From Gammaproteobacteria bacterium (GTDB lineage Bacteria; Pseudomonadota; Gammaproteobacteria; Xanthomonadales; SZUA-36): DNA of 55,250 bases. The notes under the pieces are model-generated. The model was not told the DNA's origin, made no database searches, and saw nothing but the letters and a program-made list of their open reading frames with translations. The stretch lies in contig JAUIBE010000016.1 of assembly GCA_030428105.1 (NCBI GenBank), positions 1-55,250 of the forward strand, in the 5' to 3' direction. Shown one piece after another: positions 1 through 9,180 of this stretch. Position 1 is the stretch's first letter; each line of letters opens with the position of its first letter. The position numbers and the translations under genes were made by a program.

Positions 1-561
1 CTGGTCCTGGCAATTACTGGCCCAGATATGGCGTTGTATTGGCCAGGGCATTTTCTCGCGGATCATGTCGCGGTAGGGTGGGCTGCCTCCGGATATGACC
101 TCAACATCATTGGAGACGACTTCGTAGTAGTTGGCGAGCTTGGTGAGGGCGTCCCGGCCAGCGACAGAACTAAGGGCGCCTTCCGCCTGCACTTCACGAT
201 AGGTGGGGCCGTCCACGCGGAATGGCATGATCTGGCCGGCCTGAAAAGCGCCCAGCACGATGTTCCAGCCTTGCTCCGCCGTGACCGGCGCATCGTCCTG
301 TAAGGCCGGCAGTGTTGTTTCGGCGAAGGCCAGTGCCTGCTCGTAGTAATCAATGCGCCACTCGAGGTTGCGCTTTGTCGACCGCAAATCCTCGATGATC
401 GCCGCGCGCCATACTTCGGCCTGCGCCTTTGCTTTGCGGTTCTGGTTCCAGTTATCGAGTTGAAGCGCAACCAGGATACCGATGATGACGATGACGATCT
501 CAACAACAACTGAAGTCCAATCCCGGGCGCGCAGACTGCGGGTCACCTGGTCAATGATCAT
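1..561 (-). CDS. Membrane-anchored hypothetical protein, N-terminal 187 residues (DUF6090-like)
   Basis: The reading frame starts at 561 with ATG, preceded on the minus strand by GAGAGGGG at good spacing, and stays open to the window edge, so the C-terminus is missing. Residues about 15-35 (VVVEIVIVIIGILVALQLDNW) form one membrane segment followed by a charged, soluble part rich in Trp, Glu and Arg. A short cytoplasmic RDW stretch, one helix ending in QLDNWN, then a soluble domain is a layout I associate with the DUF6090-type family of unknown function common in marine bacteria. The similarity is from pattern memory, not a search. No catalytic motif is visible. A longer-looking frame on the same strand (63-509) is a Ser/Arg-rich shadow of it. 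Confidence 0.72.
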   Translation of the reverse strand, partial: MIIDQVTRSLRARDWTSVVVEIVIVIIGILVALQLDNWNQNRKAKAQAEVWRAAIIEDLRSTKRNLEWRIDYYEQALAFAETTLPALQDDAPVTAEQGWNIVLGAFQAGQIMPFRVDGPTYREVQAEGALSSVAGRDALTKLANYYEVVSNDVEVISGGSPPYRDMIREKMPWPIQRHIWASNCQDQ

Positions 562-622
562 TTATTTCCCCTCTCTCAAGCACTAACCGGCGTGGGCCGG
601 AACCTCCGGGACAGCGGCTAAT

Positions 623-1138
623 TTACCGATTGCGTTGAAGACTTTCATCCGCCTTGAGTGCCTTCTTGACGTAGTCGTCCCCACCAAGAAATGTCGATGA
701 CCCCTCGAACTCGAAGATACGCCACTGGCCATCGGCTTCCCGGCGGAACTCGAAGCGTACCTTGCCCACCGAGACCGGAACCGTCGCGTTTAGAATGGGC
801 GGCGGAGTCTTGCCCGGCGCCGAATAGGCGATGGACAGAAAATTGGCCGACGCGCGCTCGTTGCTGTCCACGTTCACCCGCAGGTTCGTGATGGAGTGAT
901 AGGCGGTTCGTCCATGGGGCGGAAATTCGGTCCGACCGATCTCAATGCGTTCCGCATAAAAGGCTACCACCTCATCTGGCCCGTTGAGCGTGTACGGCCC
1001 CATCACGCACCTGCAGTCGTCGGTGAAGTATCCTTTGATGTCGGCAGCATGATTGACGTCGACCTCCTGCCAGTAGTCCATGACCATCTGCTCGACTTCA
1101 AATCCCGCAACAGCGGTTTCCTCCGTAAGTCTGCGCAT
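623..1138 (-). CDS. SnoaL-like / NTF2-fold protein
   Basis: A 171-residue cytosolic protein with the NTF2-fold pattern: an N-terminal helix pair (VEQMVMDYWQEVDVNHAADI), a D-rich strand start (YFTDDCRCVMG), then alternating strands ending in the typical WRIFEFEG edge strand. I place the start at 1138 (MRRLTEE), because AGGAGGGG lies just upstream. The frame can be extended to an ATG at 1165, but that one has no binding site. SnoaL-like proteins act as small-molecule cyclases, hydrolases or binding proteins, and nothing here tells which. It is followed 61 bases later by the membrane protein at the window edge, so the two may be co-transcribed. Family confident, function unknown. Confidence 0.7.
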   Translation of the reverse strand: MRRLTEETAVAGFEVEQMVMDYWQEVDVNHAADIKGYFTDDCRCVMGPYTLNGPDEVVAFYAERIEIGRTEFPPHGRTAYHSITNLRVNVDSNERASANFLSIAYSAPGKTPPPILNATVPVSVGKVRFEFRREADGQWRIFEFEGSSTFLGGDDYVKKALKADESLQRNR

Positions 1139-1401
1139 TTTTCCCCTCCTGTATTGACCTGACATGACCTGCTTCGCCAGGGTCTGCTTCGCTAGGGTAG
1201 GATCAAAGTAACCCTCTGTTTTACATTCGAATGATGTGCAAATCGGCCCTTTAGACGCCTTAAACCAACGATTTGGGGGTAAAAAACGCTACGTTACGAA
1301 AAAGTAATCAAGTAATTCTCAGATACTTGGCATTGTCAGAACTCCTGCCAGCGTTGTCGACGAACTGCCAGAACTCCGGAGTCCAGCCCCAGCGCGTCGC
1401 G

Positions 1402-2070
1402 TCAGTTTGCCGGCCGAAACTCAAGCAACCGCCGCTCCAATTCATTTCCGCTGGAATCGCTGATCTGAAGCCACAGTCTCGACGCGGGTATTTGCTCGCT
1501 TGAAAGCACGACGCTGGTCCTGCCCTCTGAGGTCGGTGAAGACTGCCATGTCAAAACTGGCTCTCCACTGGGATCAAGCAATTCAAAGCTCAGCTGTGCT
1601 TCACCACGCGCCTTTGTCCCTAGTTCGATATCCAACAAGATGGCTGCCCTGCCCTCGGGCTTTTGAACAATGACATCAGGTGTGGACTGACCACCAGACC
1701 GCATGATATTCACGGGCACGTGGAGCACGGATCCCACCGGTTGGCCGAGCGATTCGATCTGATTGATCAATCGGTCATTCTCAACACCGGCTTGCCAATA
1801 CAAGGTTGTGCTCACGATCGCCAACGCGACACTCGCAGCTAAGGCATATCCAGACCAGGAATTACCCGCCGATGGCCGAGCTGGCATCGCGCCCTGCAAT
1901 TCAAGTTCGGAATCATTGTTGAGTGCTTCGCGCATACCAAGCGCGACTTCAACTTGGGCCTGCAATTCAGCGTCTTCAAGCAAAGCTTCTTCAAACGCAG
2001 CCTCTTCATCGGCCGGCAAGCGATCACGAACGTAATCGTCTACCCATTCTGAGAAGTTCTGTTCAGTCAT
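1402..2070 (-). CDS. Transmembrane anti-sigma factor
   Basis: This 222-residue protein begins inside the end of the sigma factor gene (8-base overlap, 2063-2070), the usual coupling of an ECF sigma factor to its anti-sigma factor. Residues 1-60 are acidic and helical (YVRDRLPADEEAAFEEALLED), resembling the N-terminal anti-sigma domain but without the HxxxCxxC zinc ligands. One membrane helix lies at about 75-92. The remaining about 130 residues would be periplasmic and look beta-rich (LDIELGTKARGEAQLSFELLDPSGEPVL). Expected role, from the family and the position: hold the sigma factor at the membrane until an envelope signal releases it. The signal and any protease are not evident from this gene alone. 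Confidence 0.8.
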   Translation of the reverse strand: MTEQNFSEWVDDYVRDRLPADEEAAFEEALLEDAELQAQVEVALGMREALNNDSELELQGAMPARPSAGNSWSGYALAASVALAIVSTTLYWQAGVENDRLINQIESLGQPVGSVLHVPVNIMRSGGQSTPDVIVQKPEGRAAILLDIELGTKARGEAQLSFELLDPSGEPVLTWQSSPTSEGRTSVVLSSEQIPASRLWLQISDSSGNELERRLLEFRPAN

Positions 2071-2662
2071 TGGTGAGCGTACCTAGAAGCATGCTTTTGA
2101 GCTCCGGCTGCTCCTGTAGCATTTGGCGCATACGCTGCTTGGCGCGATACAGAACCCGGTCAAAATGCGCGGCCGACAATTGAAGTGCATTACAAATATT
2201 CGATTTGTCTTCATCATGAAGGTAGAACCGCCGCAGAATCTCCCTGTCGCGCGGTTGTGCCAGGTCTTCGAGCGCCGAATCCAATATCGCACGGCTCGCC
2301 TCCCGGTCAATTGCAGCAGATTTCTGTTCTATATGTGGCGTTCGTAGCGAGATTATCCCATCGTCCTGGCTGACGTATCGTTTCTCTTTTCGGTAGTGCT
2401 CGATCGTGAGATTAACGGCGATCTGGCGAAGGAACCCCGCCAGAGCCTCGGGGTTGCGTAACTCCCCTGCCCTGAGTTTCCGCAATGCGATGACAAAGGT
2501 GTCCTGGCAAAGATCCTGAGCGAGTTGCGCATCGCCTGTGCGTTTGAAAAGGATGAGTTTGAGGCCTCGTTCGTACTTGTTAACGAGGTCTGCTTCTGCG
2601 GCCTGATCCTGGCCAGAAATCCTCTGTACCAGGTCTTGGGATTGGCTGGCTTCAGAAGTCAA
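2063..2662 (-). CDS. ECF-type RNA polymerase sigma-70 factor
   Basis: A 199-residue sigma factor with region 2 (about 10-95; LAQDLCQDTFVIALRKL, then FLRQIAVNLTIEHYRK) and region 4 (about 135-190; LAQPRDREILRRFYL followed by the helix-turn-helix with VLYRAKQRMRQML). Regions 1.1 and 3 are absent, as expected for the ECF group. The start at 2662 gives the usual length. It heads a two-gene unit with the anti-sigma factor. The next genes are a small secreted protein divergent from it and a large TPR-CHAT lipoprotein, so the likely regulon is envelope-related; that last point is inference. Confidence 0.92.
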   Translation of the reverse strand: MTSEASQSQDLVQRISGQDQAAEADLVNKYERGLKLILFKRTGDAQLAQDLCQDTFVIALRKLRAGELRNPEALAGFLRQIAVNLTIEHYRKEKRYVSQDDGIISLRTPHIEQKSAAIDREASRAILDSALEDLAQPRDREILRRFYLHDEDKSNICNALQLSAAHFDRVLYRAKQRMRQMLQEQPELKSMLLGTLTND

Positions 2663-2792
2663 TTCATATCAACCACATAGACATTAGTTGGCACAGCGAC
2701 TATACCAAGTATGAGGGGTGAGGTGAGAGAATGCCCTCTATCAACACCTAACAAAACTGCAAGATCACACACCAACGAAAAAGGAGCCCCAA

Positions 2793-3389
2793 ATGACGAA
2801 GTTTCGACTAGGCTTCATCGTCAGTTTTGCAATCCTGATTCCTCACTTTTCGGCCGTTGCAGCAGCACATGATCGTGAAAGTGAGATGAAAGCTAATCCG
2901 AAGGAGGAGTTGGTCCAACCAAAGAGCGTGGGAAGCTCTGACAGACAGTTGGCGGCATTTGAAGGAACATTCAAAATCCCAGGCAAAATGGCATACGGGC
3001 ATGATGAATATTTAGAAATACGCCGCCTATATTCTCCCAGTAATGAATTTTGGATTAAGAGTTCATCTGGAAACAGCATGTTTGCCAACACGTTTCGAGC
3101 TGTCAGAGGTGAGGGGGGTATGAAACTTATCGGAGATTTCTACTTCAACTTGTGTCCTCACGTAGTGTCAGTTGAACATATTGTGATATCCGGTCACGGT
3201 GGGTTGAGCATAACGATAGGCCACGTTCCAATCGGAGTAGATGGCGAGCCCGTAGAGATTCCACCAGAATGCAGAGGCCCTCATCTAGGTCATGCACATG
3301 GTGGAGGGGGAGGAGATGATATTCTCGCAGAGGGTGAGAATGACAAAACCTTTGTTATTCAACTAGAGAGAGTGGACTCCAAGCAGTAA
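2793..3389 (+). CDS. Small secreted hypothetical protein with His/Gly-rich tail
   Basis: A 198-residue protein with a clear signal peptide (about 1-25, ending AVAAA). The start at 2793 is supported by AAGGAG seven bases upstream. The mature part has no family I recognise. Near the C-terminus it has HLGHAHGGGGGDD (about residues 170-182), a possible metal-binding run. Its base composition is visibly richer in A and T than the flanking genes, which may mark recent arrival. It is divergent from the ECF sigma factor (130-base shared upstream region), and its last 35 bases overlap the 3' end of the convergent CHAT gene, so the two transcripts would be antisense there. Because it sits between the sigma factor and the CHAT gene it may be part of the same regulon. 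Function unknown. Confidence 0.72.
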   Translation: MTKFRLGFIVSFAILIPHFSAVAAAHDRESEMKANPKEELVQPKSVGSSDRQLAAFEGTFKIPGKMAYGHDEYLEIRRLYSPSNEFWIKSSSGNSMFANTFRAVRGEGGMKLIGDFYFNLCPHVVSVEHIVISGHGGLSITIGHVPIGVDGEPVEIPPECRGPHLGHAHGGGGGDDILAEGENDKTFVIQLERVDSKQ

Positions 3390-6300
3390 TTGGGTGGTCC
3401 TGAAGCAAAGTACGTTTCGAAATGGCCAGTGCTTCCGAGGGTTCCATTCCCTCGGCGGTTTTGCCGTAAAAGACCGTAAAAAGCCTCGACGCGATCTGAT
3501 CACCAATGGGCCATAGACTGGCAACCATGGTTTTCTGCCCGTGCCCTTCCAGTTCGCTTACAAAGCCTAGGCCAGCATCCCAGCTGAATTCGGTCGAGCC
3601 AACCGTTTCGCAGGCGCTCAACACGATAAGCCTCGCCTTCGGATTTGAGGCTGCCAGCTCTCGCGGGGTCAGGAAGCGTTCAACCGTACCGTCCGAGGAC
3701 AGGGCCAACCGCGACAGTTCTGGGTACTTGAGGTCGAGGCTTGCGTGCGAGGCAATATGCACGAGATCTGATTGGCGAAATGCCTCAGTTTCAAACGCAT
3801 CTACGTTCAGCCCCGCGCCCTCGAACCGGTGGATTTCGGCATCAGAAAATGTGTCAGCAACGGCATCCAGTTCCTGCCCTGCAGCCGCCAGCATCGCAAC
3901 GCCTTCGATTTCTGGGTTGCCCGCCAAGAACACTCGCTCGATGGTGAAAGGCAGTTCTGATTCACCGATGTTCAATAGCGTCATGCGGTTGATCACAACG
4001 TGGTTCTCGACTAGATACTTCCCGCTCAACCTGAGGGCATCGAAGGGCAAGCCGTTGAGTGCTCCTCCCGCCAAGATGTTAATCGTTTCTGGCAGCTGTT
4101 CTTCCAGATTCTGGAGAAGCATTGCTCCAAGGCGACCAAGGTCCGCGTCTAGATTGGAATATCCAGCGACCCGAATGTTCGATCTGACGTTGCCCACAGC
4201 CCTTTTTATTTCCTGAGGATCACCCAATTGCATGAGCCGGACTTTTCCATCACTGACAAACCACCGCCACGCGCCCGAATCCGAGATGTGAAAGGCCAGA
4301 ACCGAGTGACCCTCGGGAATATTTGAGGTGTTGAATGACCTGGGCGCTTCAGATTCACCGGCCGCAGATTCTCTTGTAGCGAGCAAAAGGCGATCAATTT
4401 CCAACTCGATTGCATCTTCTTGCTCACCATCCGATTGCTCCCGACGTGCAAGCAATCGGCGAATCTCGGCGCCCTGCTCTGCACTGATACTCGGGGAATC
4501 GGAAGTCAGGCCCATGCTTCTCAGGCGGCTGAGTGCAGACAGTGATTCCAACCCACCACCAGCCGACAGGTCGCGTTCTATTAGCAGTCCCAGATACCGC
4601 TCAAAGATTTCATTGCGCCTGTCCCAGAACCATGCACCCAACACCCCGGGGAGGTTCTGGCGATAAAACGCCAGATCGTCGATCAACGTTTCGAGTTCAG
4701 AAAGTGCTTCTACCGAATTACCGGAACCCAGGAGAATCTCTATCCAGACTTCACGGGCAGTGAACTGTCGAGAGGTGGATGCATGATCGAGCAGCCAAAC
4801 GAAAGTTTGTCTTGTCGAATCCAGGTCACACTGCACTGCACCACTGCTCAAGGCCCATGCGCAGCGTTGAAGCCGAGTCAGGTGAGCCATCTGGGAAAAT
4901 TCTGCCGCCTCGAAGCGCTCAAGCGCCTCATCGAGCCATCGAAATGCGTCTTCATCACCAGCCTCGATTGCGTCCATGCCGCGGTTATAGAACCAGGTGG
5001 CGAGGTTCGCATCGGAGCTTGCATACCGGCGTTGCTCCTCGCGATGGAACCGCATGGTTTCATACCGTCCACTTCGTTGCGCCATGTTGGCGGCTGCCTG
5101 GTGTGCTTCACGCAATAAACGCCCGTTGTTGACCGCTTCCATGCGTGGAATGGCGTCCAGCAGGATTTCCTCTGCCCGTTCCATGTAACCCATCGCACGA
5201 TAGGCCATCGCCAACCACAAACCCGCCCGCGCGTACGATTCCCGGTCATCGGTCTCACGCGCCAACGCCTGAGCTTCGGCCAGCACCTCGATGCTTTCCG
5301 GAAACTGGTACAGCAGGCGGTGAAGCCTGCCGATATCGTTGAGATTGTGGATCAGGTTATTGGTGTTTTCCTGCGCACGCAGATCCCGGTTGATTGCAGT
5401 CAACACCTCCAACTGGCCGTCATAGTCCCCTTGTTGCTCCCTGGCCAGAACCAGATTTCCACGCACCAGGTTGAGAAAATACGGATCGCCAAGCTCACCG
5501 GCATCGATGAGTGCCTGCTCGTACCAGCGCACCGCCTCGTCGAATTCATCCAGGTAGTAGTAACCGATACCTCGGTTGTTCTTCGCCCAGGCGTGTTCGA
5601 ACGCGAGCCCCAGTGAACCAGCCAGCTCCATGGCCTGTGCAAAACGCTCCTGGGCCAGGCGTTGCTTGCGAACCGTTTCCTCGAAGGCATCCTCAGTATC
5701 ACGTTCGATCAGCGTCTGGCCCGCGGTACTCAGGTTGAACAGCGCGATGCGTTCGTGTCCGTGTTGGTGGGCATCGCGATAAGTTTCCTCAGCCAAGGTT
5801 ATTGCGCTGGGGTTGTCGTACATTGGGTAATACAGGAACAGCGCCGCCAGGCTGGCCGCCCAAAGGGACTGCTCATCATGCCCGTTCTGGCCGAACAGTC
5901 GCGACGCCTCCTTTAGCCCCTCCACCCTTGGAGTCCACACTTCGGCGGCTTCGCTGTCAGTGGGCTCAATGGCCCTTCCGTAAAGCGTGTAAGCCTCTAC
6001 CAGGTCGGGGTCAGCGTCATCAGGAAATTCGAAGATGCTCAGAGCGAGGTGCGCATCCGCAGTCTTCTGCAGTGGCGTGATTTCGACCGTCAACAAGCGA
6101 TCTGCGGGCGGCGCAGGAACGACAGTGTATAAAGGCGGAAGGCGCACCCACCAGGTGGTCAGCCGCCGAAGTGGTCTACCCGCCTCCAGAACCGCCACTT
6201 TGTACTCCACTTCGTGACCCTGAGCCTGCACCAGCAGCGTTTGCCCGGCTTCCTGGCGGACTTCATGTGAGAGCGGCTGGTCAATTTCCGGATGGTCGAT

Positions 6301-6423
6301 TCGTTGTTCGAATTGCAGTTGCAGCTCAGACGCTGGCGGCGAACAGCCTGCAAGCAACAGGCCGAGCATGCCGGCAAGCATGCCGTGGCGGATCAATCGT
6401 GTTGATTCGCTACCTCGACGCAT
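3355..6423 (-). CDS. TPR-repeat lipoprotein with C-terminal CHAT (caspase-like) protease domain
   Basis: A 1022-residue protein. Residues 1-27 form a lipoprotein signal (LLLAGC, Cys27), so it should be anchored in the envelope. Residues about 150-620 are helical TPR-like repeats (for example GIGYYYLDEFDEAVRWYEQA). Residues about 705-1020 form a CHAT domain with the catalytic dyad in place: His893 in HIASHA and Cys938 in LSACET, followed by the family's VASLWPIGD strand. The end (PITAWSPLSLVE) is slightly shorter than the usual WAPFVLIG ending. CHAT domains are caspase-clan cysteine peptidases that cut partner proteins on a signal, with TPRs doing recognition. Its substrate is unknown. The nearby anti-sigma factor is a candidate by position only. 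Confidence 0.88.
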   Translation of the reverse strand: MRRGSESTRLIRHGMLAGMLGLLLAGCSPPASELQLQFEQRIDHPEIDQPLSHEVRQEAGQTLLVQAQGHEVEYKVAVLEAGRPLRRLTTWWVRLPPLYTVVPAPPADRLLTVEITPLQKTADAHLALSIFEFPDDADPDLVEAYTLYGRAIEPTDSEAAEVWTPRVEGLKEASRLFGQNGHDEQSLWAASLAALFLYYPMYDNPSAITLAEETYRDAHQHGHERIALFNLSTAGQTLIERDTEDAFEETVRKQRLAQERFAQAMELAGSLGLAFEHAWAKNNRGIGYYYLDEFDEAVRWYEQALIDAGELGDPYFLNLVRGNLVLAREQQGDYDGQLEVLTAINRDLRAQENTNNLIHNLNDIGRLHRLLYQFPESIEVLAEAQALARETDDRESYARAGLWLAMAYRAMGYMERAEEILLDAIPRMEAVNNGRLLREAHQAAANMAQRSGRYETMRFHREEQRRYASSDANLATWFYNRGMDAIEAGDEDAFRWLDEALERFEAAEFSQMAHLTRLQRCAWALSSGAVQCDLDSTRQTFVWLLDHASTSRQFTAREVWIEILLGSGNSVEALSELETLIDDLAFYRQNLPGVLGAWFWDRRNEIFERYLGLLIERDLSAGGGLESLSALSRLRSMGLTSDSPSISAEQGAEIRRLLARREQSDGEQEDAIELEIDRLLLATRESAAGESEAPRSFNTSNIPEGHSVLAFHISDSGAWRWFVSDGKVRLMQLGDPQEIKRAVGNVRSNIRVAGYSNLDADLGRLGAMLLQNLEEQLPETINILAGGALNGLPFDALRLSGKYLVENHVVINRMTLLNIGESELPFTIERVFLAGNPEIEGVAMLAAAGQELDAVADTFSDAEIHRFEGAGLNVDAFETEAFRQSDLVHIASHASLDLKYPELSRLALSSDGTVERFLTPRELAASNPKARLIVLSACETVGSTEFSWDAGLGFVSELEGHGQKTMVASLWPIGDQIASRLFTVFYGKTAEGMEPSEALAISKRTLLQDHPITAWSPLSLVE

Positions 6424-6604
6424 GTGGTGATCTTCGACAGTCCCCGTTTCTCCCAGCCCATGATTCTACTTGGATATCCCAATGAGAAGACCAGGGAAGG
6501 CGCCACCGCACAAATTGTTCCAACCCGGGCGGGAGAATCCGGGCGGTTCTTCCACCTATGGATCGAGTTAACCGAAATGCTCGTTTTTTTTTGGGAGAAC
6601 AGTC

Positions 6605-9034
6605 ATGAATGCATCAACCAGGTTTTTCACGGCCATGGCCGTTGTCTTGCTTCTTGGGACACATTCCGCGACCGCACAGAATTGGAACGGCACCCCGCCG
6701 CATATCGGCCTCGACGGCACTAATGGCGAGGTATGGGATATCGCAGTGATTGGTTCGGACACCTACGTGGTGGGCTCATTTACCGAGGTTGGCCCGGATG
6801 AATATGGCGGCACCATAGCCGCTGTTGGAATTGCCAGGTGGACCGGAAGCCATTGGGAAAGCGTTGAAGGGCCCGCCATTGACCCGAGCTCAAAAGTTCG
6901 CGCCATAACCGAATACCAGAACAACATCGTCATTGGCGGCAACATCCTCACCGATGGCGCTGATGGCGCGGTTCTCATGCTTCTAAACGATGAATGGTTG
7001 GCGCTGGACGATTCAACCGAGTGGGACGCGACGCTACCCGGCACCAACATCGGCCAGGTGTTCAAGCTGTTGGCGAACGGGCCCAGCCTTTTTGCTGCTG
7101 GCGGGTTTAACCGCGATGGATGCAAGTTCGTGTGCGAATACTCGGGTGGTAACTGGAACCAGGTGGGTGGCTCTATCGGCGATGTGCCTGACCGGGTCTA
7201 CGACCTGATTTTTCTTGGCAGCGACCTCTACGCCGCTGGTGATTTTCCCGGCGGAATCGCCAGGCGGTCCGGAAGCAGTTGGCTTCCGGTGGGTGAAGGC
7301 TTTTACAGCCAGAACGTGTACTCACTTGAGATCATGAACGGTGAGTTGTATGCCGGTGGGAACTTCGGCGTCTCCATTCCCGGCAACAACTACGCACGCC
7401 TTGCCAGGTGGGATCAGCTTGCCGGCGTGTGGCAGCAGGTGTTTCCCGTGCCCAACGTCAACGTGTGGGAATTGCGAACCATGCAATGCGATGGCGAGGA
7501 AAGCCTGTACGCCTTTGGCGCGTTCACGGATCCGGCCGACCACGCCGCCGATTATGGCGATGGCTCCGGCACCGCAATCGAACTGGATGGAGGCGTTGGC
7601 ATCTCCGGCAATTCAGCCCCGGTACGCGTTGCCACCTGCACCAACCCCGATTGCAACCAGGGACTGCTCGTGGGCGGTGAATTCGCCAGCGCAGGGCCAA
7701 ACTCTGTTGGCAACCTGGCGGAATACGTGCTGCCGCCGGGATGCGGGATTGAGTATTCAGAGCTCGTGACCACCACGGCGGATGGATTCCTCAACGATGG
7801 ACGCTGCGGCCTTCGCGAAGCGATCCACGCAGCGAATACCGATGCGCCGGTCTTCGCGAATGAGGGGGAATGCGCACCAGGCAGCGGAGCAGATGTTATC
7901 CGGTTCGATCCCGTGCTCGGCGCAGGCGTTCACCAACTCACCATGCCCGACCCCCTGGAAATCACCAGCGACATCACCATTGAGGGCCTAGGCCAGGCGG
8001 ACCTCACCATTAGAGGAAGCTCAAACAGACCGATGGTGAACGTCAAACCGGGCGCCCGCCTTGTAGTCACCGATCTGTTCTTCAGGGCAAACCCGGGCAG
8101 CTTCGAAGCGATTGATTCCGAACTGGCCGAAGTCACGCTCGATGGTGTGCGGTTCTACGACTTCCGACCGCCTGATGACTACCCGCTGCTGAAATTTGCT
8201 GACTCGCTGGTCCTGTTGGCCGATGTCAACATCGGTAGGACCTATGGCGAAGTCCTTAACGCCAACAACAGCGTCGTTCGCATCGAGAATTCGCTCTTCC
8301 TGACGAACCTGTCGAATGACGCAGGCGAGCGGCTTATCGAAGCAAATGCATCGACCATCGAAATGATCGATACGGAATTGCGCTTCAATGCTTTCGCAAA
8401 GCCAATGATCGAGGTTGATGGCGGCGAACTGGACATTCATTCCAGCGCCCTGGTTTCGAATGTTGGCCTGGGCGATTGGCCGCCGAGCAGCGTGGATAAA
8501 CATGCCATTGAGGTTCGGAATTCGAGCTTCCAGGCAGTGAACAGCACGTTTTCGCGCAATACAGTCTCGGATGGCGCCCTGCTGTGGATCAAGGACCCGG
8601 TTGGCGTGGCCAATATCCAGTCCAACACCTTCTATCTCAACACGGGCGGCGACCACGGCCAGGTTCGCCTTGAGACCGCGGATCCCAATGGGAATATCAA
8701 GCTGAGCAACAACATGATGTTCCGTCGCTGGTACGGGCGCGACTGCCGGCTCGACGGCCCATCGACCGCGGTTGATTCGAGAGGAAACCTGGCAAGAGAC
8801 CTTTCCGGCGGTTGTGGTTTTACCGCCCAAACCTACTTCCCAGGCCTCGAGTACTTTGTGACGGACCTTGCAGGGAAAACCCCAGTACACCTGCCGACCA
8901 ACAACAGCCCGCTGATCGACGCGGCGGACCCCGGCACATGCCCAGCCACCGACCAGCACGGCCAGCCACGGCCCGTTGATGGTGACGGCGACGGAATCGC
9001 CACCTGCGATGTGGGGGCTTACGAAGTGCAGTAG
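6605..9034 (+). CDS. Secreted CSLREA / beta-helix / choice-of-anchor-Q protein with N-terminal propeller
   Basis: An 809-residue secreted protein, signal peptide about 1-25 (ending ATAQ). Residues about 35-370 contain about six imperfect repeats of the type V-x-L-x-x-x-G-x-x-L-Y-A-x-G-x-F (YDLIFLGSDLYAAGDF, YSLEIMNGELYAGGNF), most likely a beta-propeller. A CSLREA-type segment follows at about 383-412 (TTTADGFLNDGRCGLREAIH), then right-handed beta-helix repeats to about 720. The end is DQHGQPRP followed by a GDGDG stretch and CDVGAYEVQ, the choice-of-anchor-Q signature. Such proteins are exported and sit on or leave the cell surface. It is divergent from the CHAT gene across 181 bases containing a run of nine T before the GGGAGAA ribosome-binding site, and it ends before a strong terminator. 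Confidence 0.82.
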   Translation: MNASTRFFTAMAVVLLLGTHSATAQNWNGTPPHIGLDGTNGEVWDIAVIGSDTYVVGSFTEVGPDEYGGTIAAVGIARWTGSHWESVEGPAIDPSSKVRAITEYQNNIVIGGNILTDGADGAVLMLLNDEWLALDDSTEWDATLPGTNIGQVFKLLANGPSLFAAGGFNRDGCKFVCEYSGGNWNQVGGSIGDVPDRVYDLIFLGSDLYAAGDFPGGIARRSGSSWLPVGEGFYSQNVYSLEIMNGELYAGGNFGVSIPGNNYARLARWDQLAGVWQQVFPVPNVNVWELRTMQCDGEESLYAFGAFTDPADHAADYGDGSGTAIELDGGVGISGNSAPVRVATCTNPDCNQGLLVGGEFASAGPNSVGNLAEYVLPPGCGIEYSELVTTTADGFLNDGRCGLREAIHAANTDAPVFANEGECAPGSGADVIRFDPVLGAGVHQLTMPDPLEITSDITIEGLGQADLTIRGSSNRPMVNVKPGARLVVTDLFFRANPGSFEAIDSELAEVTLDGVRFYDFRPPDDYPLLKFADSLVLLADVNIGRTYGEVLNANNSVVRIENSLFLTNLSNDAGERLIEANASTIEMIDTELRFNAFAKPMIEVDGGELDIHSSALVSNVGLGDWPPSSVDKHAIEVRNSSFQAVNSTFSRNTVSDGALLWIKDPVGVANIQSNTFYLNTGGDHGQVRLETADPNGNIKLSNNMMFRRWYGRDCRLDGPSTAVDSRGNLARDLSGGCGFTAQTYFPGLEYFVTDLAGKTPVHLPTNNSPLIDAADPGTCPATDQHGQPRPVDGDGDGIATCDVGAYEVQ

Positions 9035-9060
9035 CCCTCGAATTCGTGCAAGGGGAACTG

Positions 9061-9088
9061 CCGGGCCTCGAAAGGGGCCCGGTTTTTT
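9061..9088 (+). terminator. Rho-independent terminator
   Basis: The 7-base stem CCGGGCC/GGCCCGG (9061-9067 with 9076-9082) is followed at once by six T. It ends the propeller/beta-helix gene transcript and separates it from the next secreted-protein gene. Confidence 0.85.
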
Positions 9089-9180
9089 CCGCCCACCTTG
9101 GTGAGAGAAAGCCTCGACTCCTTTCACTTCTGGTTTGAGTGAACAGCACTCATTCGATTAAACCACTGAAGGAGATCGTC

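Noticed and set aside
8021-9127. 368-codon minus-strand frame opposite the beta-helix gene
   Set aside because: Runs through the strong terminator at 9061-9088 and has no signal of its own; a shadow.
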